The notes under the pieces: model-generated
The model's input: the letters and a program-made list of their open reading frames with translations, nothing else
Told to the model about the DNA's origin: nothing
Database searches by the model: none
DNA from: Antitrichia curtipendula
Taxonomy: Eukaryota > Streptophyta > Bryopsida > Hypnales > Leucodontaceae
Direction of reading: 5' to 3'
Assembly: GCA_951230915.1 (NCBI GenBank)
Contig: OX579638.1
Span: forward strand, 14,898,696 to 14,962,695
DNA length: 64,000 nucleotides
In this document: in pieces, positions 59,941 to 64,000 of the stretch
Layout of the letters: every line of letters starts with the position of its first letter
Numbering within the stretch: position 1 is the first letter of the stretch
Position numbers and translations under genes: made by a program

Positions 59941-62716
59941 TCATACCACTGAAACACTCCTCCTGCCCAAAGGAACCGGTGCGGGAGAATCCAATTCTTG
60001 TATGCGTCTTGCCACACGAACCATCTCCAGAACGTGGTCCACGATTACACCGTCAATACCCCAATTTCGCTGCTTCAGGATTGCTTCACCCACATTGCTG
60101 CAATGAAATCAAGCACTGCACATTAGTCCCCGTCCTTATGGTAACTGAAAATCCACGGAAAACAACTAGATCGATCTACAAACCTATGTGTACAAACGGC
60201 CTCCAAATTACATTCTCAAAGCAATCAATATTAGGTTTATGTAAATTGAACAAGGCCAGAAATCAGTGTTGAATTAATTTCAAAGTAGTTTAATGTAATG
60301 ATAAATAGTTGTCAATGTAACATCAAGTTAAGCTTAATGCCCATGAGAGGCCAATTTTGGACCAGCCTAATACAGGCCCAAAATTTCATGAGCAGTACAT
60401 GTGTCTTGTGAAATATACTGCTCATGAAGTTTTTGGCCTGCATTAGGCTGGTCCAAAATTCTCCCTGTCATAAGCAGAGTTACCTTTATGCCCATGACAC
60501 TAGCATCAAACTATAACAATGTTTGTGTTACACTAACCACATAAATTCAGTACAAAAACTACATGGACTTAAGCATTGTCAATCTTTCGTGAGAAAATTT
60601 CAAGCAAGTATTGCCATGTTCAAGTGTGAACTCACTTCAACTCGCCGTACGTGAAGAAGAACAAGCCTTCCGCCTTGACCAGAGCCACAGCCGCGGGACG
60701 TTGCAGCACCGCTTTCACTTCACTCACAATCCCTTGCAAGTTTCCTTTCCTGCAAACTTCGATGGCCGCTTCAATGGAGTTTCGCCTCTCATCCTTGTAG
60801 AGACTGCTGCCTCCGTCCGTGAGGAAGAACACCGGGTACACGGGCATCTTCTGGCGAAGAATGTGCACAGCGTCCGGGTGGAAACTGGAGAAGTAGAGCA
60901 TCCTCCCGTTTGCGCAGTGTTTCACATCTGCCAAGACAGCGTCGATGACACGGTGGAGCTCCTCCTCCGAGGTGGAGCCGTCGTCGTCGAATTTGAGCTC
61001 GATGTTGAAGCCCACGCTGGGTTGGACTTCGTGGAAAGCTTCAGAGAGTGTGCACATGGCGTCCTCCACGTCTACTGTCCAGAGGTTTAGGGTTCCGTCC
61101 GCTGCTCGTCGGTACAGGGCCTGACCCACCTGATCGCACAACCCAAAAAATTCTCTTTAATTATCAAATCCTAACAGCAAGAATTTCAGACACTCGTCCT
61201 TTACAAAAAATGGCAGTGCCTCTTCATTATCCAGTCTTCGTGTGATAAGGTCTTCATGACCTAAATGGCATCCATTTATAGACTACATACGTGGCAACTA
61301 CGCATTGGATATGAAGAAAATGTTTATGTTTCATAATCGTGTTTCAGTTGTTATGGAGTTATCCTGATGGATTAACATCCGACGACCCATTAAGGTTATG
61401 TCTATCAACATCATTATGAAAACAACATTCAAGAGCTACCTCCAAGACGCGATATGTTATTTTGATAACAAGACTTTACGCACCATGGATTGAGGGTATT
61501 AAGCCTGTGGTATAATTTTATGGAAATGTTGTACATACCTTGGCGGAATCCCGTTGAGGTCCCATGGCCCGAAACTCTTCCAGGGTGACGTCGCCGATAT
61601 GCCTGCCGGGTCCGACACCGTCCGCGATGATGACGTCGTCGTGGAAAATGATGGGCACGCCGTTTTTCGTCACCTGCACATCGAATTCCACGAACTGGGC
61701 GCCGCTTCTGGCCGCCAAGTTGAAGGACGTGATCGTGTTCTCTCTAATGGAGGACATCGACGTCTTCGGAATCATCTCACCCACAGGAAGAGTCTTGTTC
61801 TTGCCGCAACCACGGTGACCCACCACCACAAGCATGGCGCTAGCTCCATCTGGAGCTCGTCCGTCTGCATTACACATAAATCAACAGCCGGGTTAATCAC
61901 TACTAACATTTCACTTTCTAGGATTCAGCAAATCTCAGACTGAAGTAATTATATATCCTTGTTTCTCTCATGGCAATAATCTCTCAGAAGTTTTCCTTGC
62001 ACCTGGAACGGCGAGATTGATCAGGGAGAAGAGGCGAATAAGGAAATCAGAGGCCAGTCCAAATTTTCCCTGTTGGCAAGCCGGGTATATTGGGCAATCC
62101 GGGAACCATAGATAATCTCTCTGTGATAGTTACTTTTTCAATTTTGGTTGTTAAGCAAATCACGTAGATTGATGGATACTAGAGTGTTCAATTTTATGAG
62201 ATTAAGGAAGGCAGTTAGACTGGTGATAGCAAATGGATTACCACTGGGAACGCCGGGGAGTGGTGACTTGAAAGGGTCGAATCCTTCCACGTGTTGAGCG
62301 ATCTCCAGAATTAAGTCCTGGCTATGACTCTTCGAAACAGCAGCGTCCGCTACTGCACAAAATAGTACAGCATATATAAATGTGTATCAACATATTGCGC
62401 AGCGCACGATTTGATGCAAATTTTCAAAGTATGAGAAGGTCACGAAAGTGCGCAACTCACCAGCGTCGCTCGCGATCACCGCCATAGGGTGACTCGTCGT
62501 TGTCGTCGTCCTGACGAAGCTCGTCAAGGCTCGATCACCAAGACACTCACATGAATGCTGCACCTTAGCAAGAACCTCTCTACTCAGAGAAAGACTCGAA
62601 AACGAAGGCAAGCCCGCGACGCGCAGATCCACCGAACTCACGGGCGCGATCGTTACGGACGCCTCGAGCACCGAAGGGCACGCAGGCAGCGCAAGACTAT
62701 GCACCTCCCCTTGCAT
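59941..62716 (-). CDS. GDPD: Glycerophosphodiester phosphodiesterase, GDPD1-like
   Basis: Five minus-strand exons join in frame: 62716-62461, 62352-62242, 61864-61539, 61129-60636 and 60097-59941, giving 447 residues. The enzyme hydrolyses glycerophosphodiesters to glycerol-3-phosphate plus an alcohol, in phospholipid recycling. GDPD signatures are present: VVVGHRG (catalytic His139), RENTITSFNLA (from 163), EFDVQVTKNGVPIIFHDD with Glu182, Asp184 and His197, FNIELKFDD with Glu275, then VFFLTDGG, LQGIVSEVKAVL and GIDGVIVD near the C-terminus. The domain order and the YPVFFLTD and GIVSEVK blocks match the plant GDPD1-3 group. The 130-residue Ser/Thr-rich N-terminus may include a plastid transit peptide. 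The frame is open for about 40 codons above this ATG, back to a stop at a TAG|GTCAGT junction, so an upstream exon is possible. It ends convergent with the kinase gene. Confidence 0.92.
60353..60460. repeat. Near-perfect 108-nt hairpin in the last GDPD intron
   Basis: Arm 1 (60353-60397) and arm 2 (60416-60460) are 45 nt each and complementary at 42 positions. One of the three differences is a possible G:U pair. The loop is 18 nt. Weaker pairing extends to about 60331 and 60476. The shape fits a microRNA-type precursor or a very small foldback MITE. There is no terminal TTAA or TA duplication that I can see. Confidence 0.85.
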
Positions 62717-63370
62717 TGCCCCTGGCTGCTCTTCTGCCCAACCACTCCAATACTCCCAACCCGACTCCCAATTCCAAACCTCAAAGGCTCCAAAGGATCT
62801 CCTCAAACTCGAACGCAGCTCCTTGATGGCAAGAGCAACCAAACCGTCGCGACTGACCTACCCAAATTCTGGACTGCGTGAATCGATCAAACCCTCGGAT
62901 CAAAATCTGCACCAGGTACACCAAGGCCAGTACAACACTTTGGGCCTCCTCCGTGAACCAATTTGTGTGCCCAGTAAACCAATTTGAATTGTGCAATGCA
63001 GGCTGAGAAGAGGCGTGGAAGATGTGAATTGCAGGGTGGAAGTCGTGTGATTTTATGTTGGCTCAGAACGTGAAGCCCGCCTTCACTTGTAAGTCTTCAA
63101 TTGCCCGATGTCGAGGGTCGGGAAATGAGTGAGGGATCTAGTGGGGAATCTCGGCATCTTCCAGTAACTGTATTGGGGATCTGCCGTAGCATATTCTGGA
63201 GATCGGGAGGATGCTACTGGGGAGCGGCCTTGGCAGTTGGGGAGCTCAGTCGATTGCAGTTCGGGAACTGCGCAGAACTTACGTCGCAGCTAACCGTTAC
63301 TCGACGTGAAATTCAATGTAGTTCGAGGGGTGTGGATTGCTTAAATCTTGGAGGGAATTAGATTTGACAA
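62717..63370 (-). promoter_or_regulatory. GC-richer leader and promoter region of the GDPD gene
   Basis: High-GC sequence extends about 650 bp upstream of the proposed start codon and drops to AT-rich DNA at about 63365. It probably holds the 5' untranslated region and core promoter. No clear TATA box was identified. Confidence 0.35.
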
Positions 63371-64000
63371 ATAATTGCCTTATCCTTGAGTAACATGGAT
63401 GAAAACAAGATCAATTGAATTCCTAAAAATTTGTGAGAAATAATTTATGGATAGGAAGATGCTAATCACTCCATGGGACATTTTTTGTAAATAATATTTG
63501 ATTGGATGAAAATATATAGTGTAAAAATAAAGTTATTTAAAACAAAGTGAAAGGAAAAGTTCATATTAGGTTATTTAAAAGTAAATGTAGTATATGGGTT
63601 ATTTAAAGTAACATAACTTCTTGGAATAGAGTAGCGTTCAAAGTAAATGTTGCATATAACTCATATGAAATTAACCTAGTAAAGATGTTGATGACTAAAA
63701 GTGTTAGATGGATGATTTTCAGGGGAATTATTGAGAGAAAAAATGTACCTATCCATCCAAGAATTTGATAATTTTTATATGATTACTCTTAATGATAGGA
63801 TTGTCTCTTTCCAGAGTTAAAACCTAAGTATCATAAAAAAAACCCGGAAGTGAGGGGCTTGGAGGCAAGTTTTAGAAAAAATAAAAAATAACTTGAATTG
63901 TACTTGGTTACTAAAGTTGTCACTGTAGAAATTTCAAGCCAACTTCTTGACAAGTACACATTTATAGTTTTTGAGAGAATCCACCATATGGATACAAAGA
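63371..64000. other. AT-rich intergenic with a family C fragment at 63716-63800
   Basis: The block 'cctatccatccaagaatttgataattttta' resembles 15306-15340 in the 2.2-kb family C copy. No gene is seen up to the window end. Confidence 0.4.

Overview
This is nuclear DNA from a land plant. All six recognisable genes are plant-type and intron-rich, with GT-AG introns and short, higher-GC exons set in a very AT-rich background. The low-GC intergenic DNA full of small TTAA-flanked foldback elements, and the absence of any LTR-retrotransposon coding region, made me think of a bryophyte or other seed-free plant. That placement is an inference, not a result. One 200-base run of N marks an assembly gap.

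Layout. 1-7.5 kb is a field of nested non-autonomous mobile elements. 7.8-12.3 kb holds a non-specific phospholipase C gene (+) with a GC-rich leader region. 13.5-15.7 kb is a long repeat. 16.4-18.2 kb (perhaps to 19.5 kb) is a glyoxalase/VOC-family gene (-). 19.5-32.7 kb is repeats again, with one decayed protein-kinase pseudogene and a 690-bp near-perfect foldback. 33.7-35.9 kb is an FQR1/WrbA-type quinone reductase gene (+). 36-46.5 kb is an AT-rich desert with a SmD3-like gene remnant and the gap. 46.6-57.9 kb is a 21-exon STE20/OSR1-like protein kinase gene (+), whose reconstructed frame closes exactly at 739 residues. 59.9-62.7 kb is a glycerophosphodiester phosphodiesterase gene (-), tail to tail with the kinase.

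Function. The phospholipase C and the GDPD both act in phospholipid turnover and phosphate recycling. The VOC protein and the quinone reductase are detoxification-type enzymes. They are separate eukaryotic transcription units, and nothing suggests co-regulation.

The most interesting non-genic signal is a set of short terminal-inverted-repeat elements that insert at TTAA. One group starts CCC(C/A)... next to TTAA, as piggyBac elements do. One copy sits inside another so cleanly that the empty target site can be read. No transposase gene is visible. Other notable items are a 45-nt-arm hairpin in a GDPD intron, a tandem duplication that copied the exon 1 splice donor of the kinase gene, and a probable GC-AG intron in the same gene.
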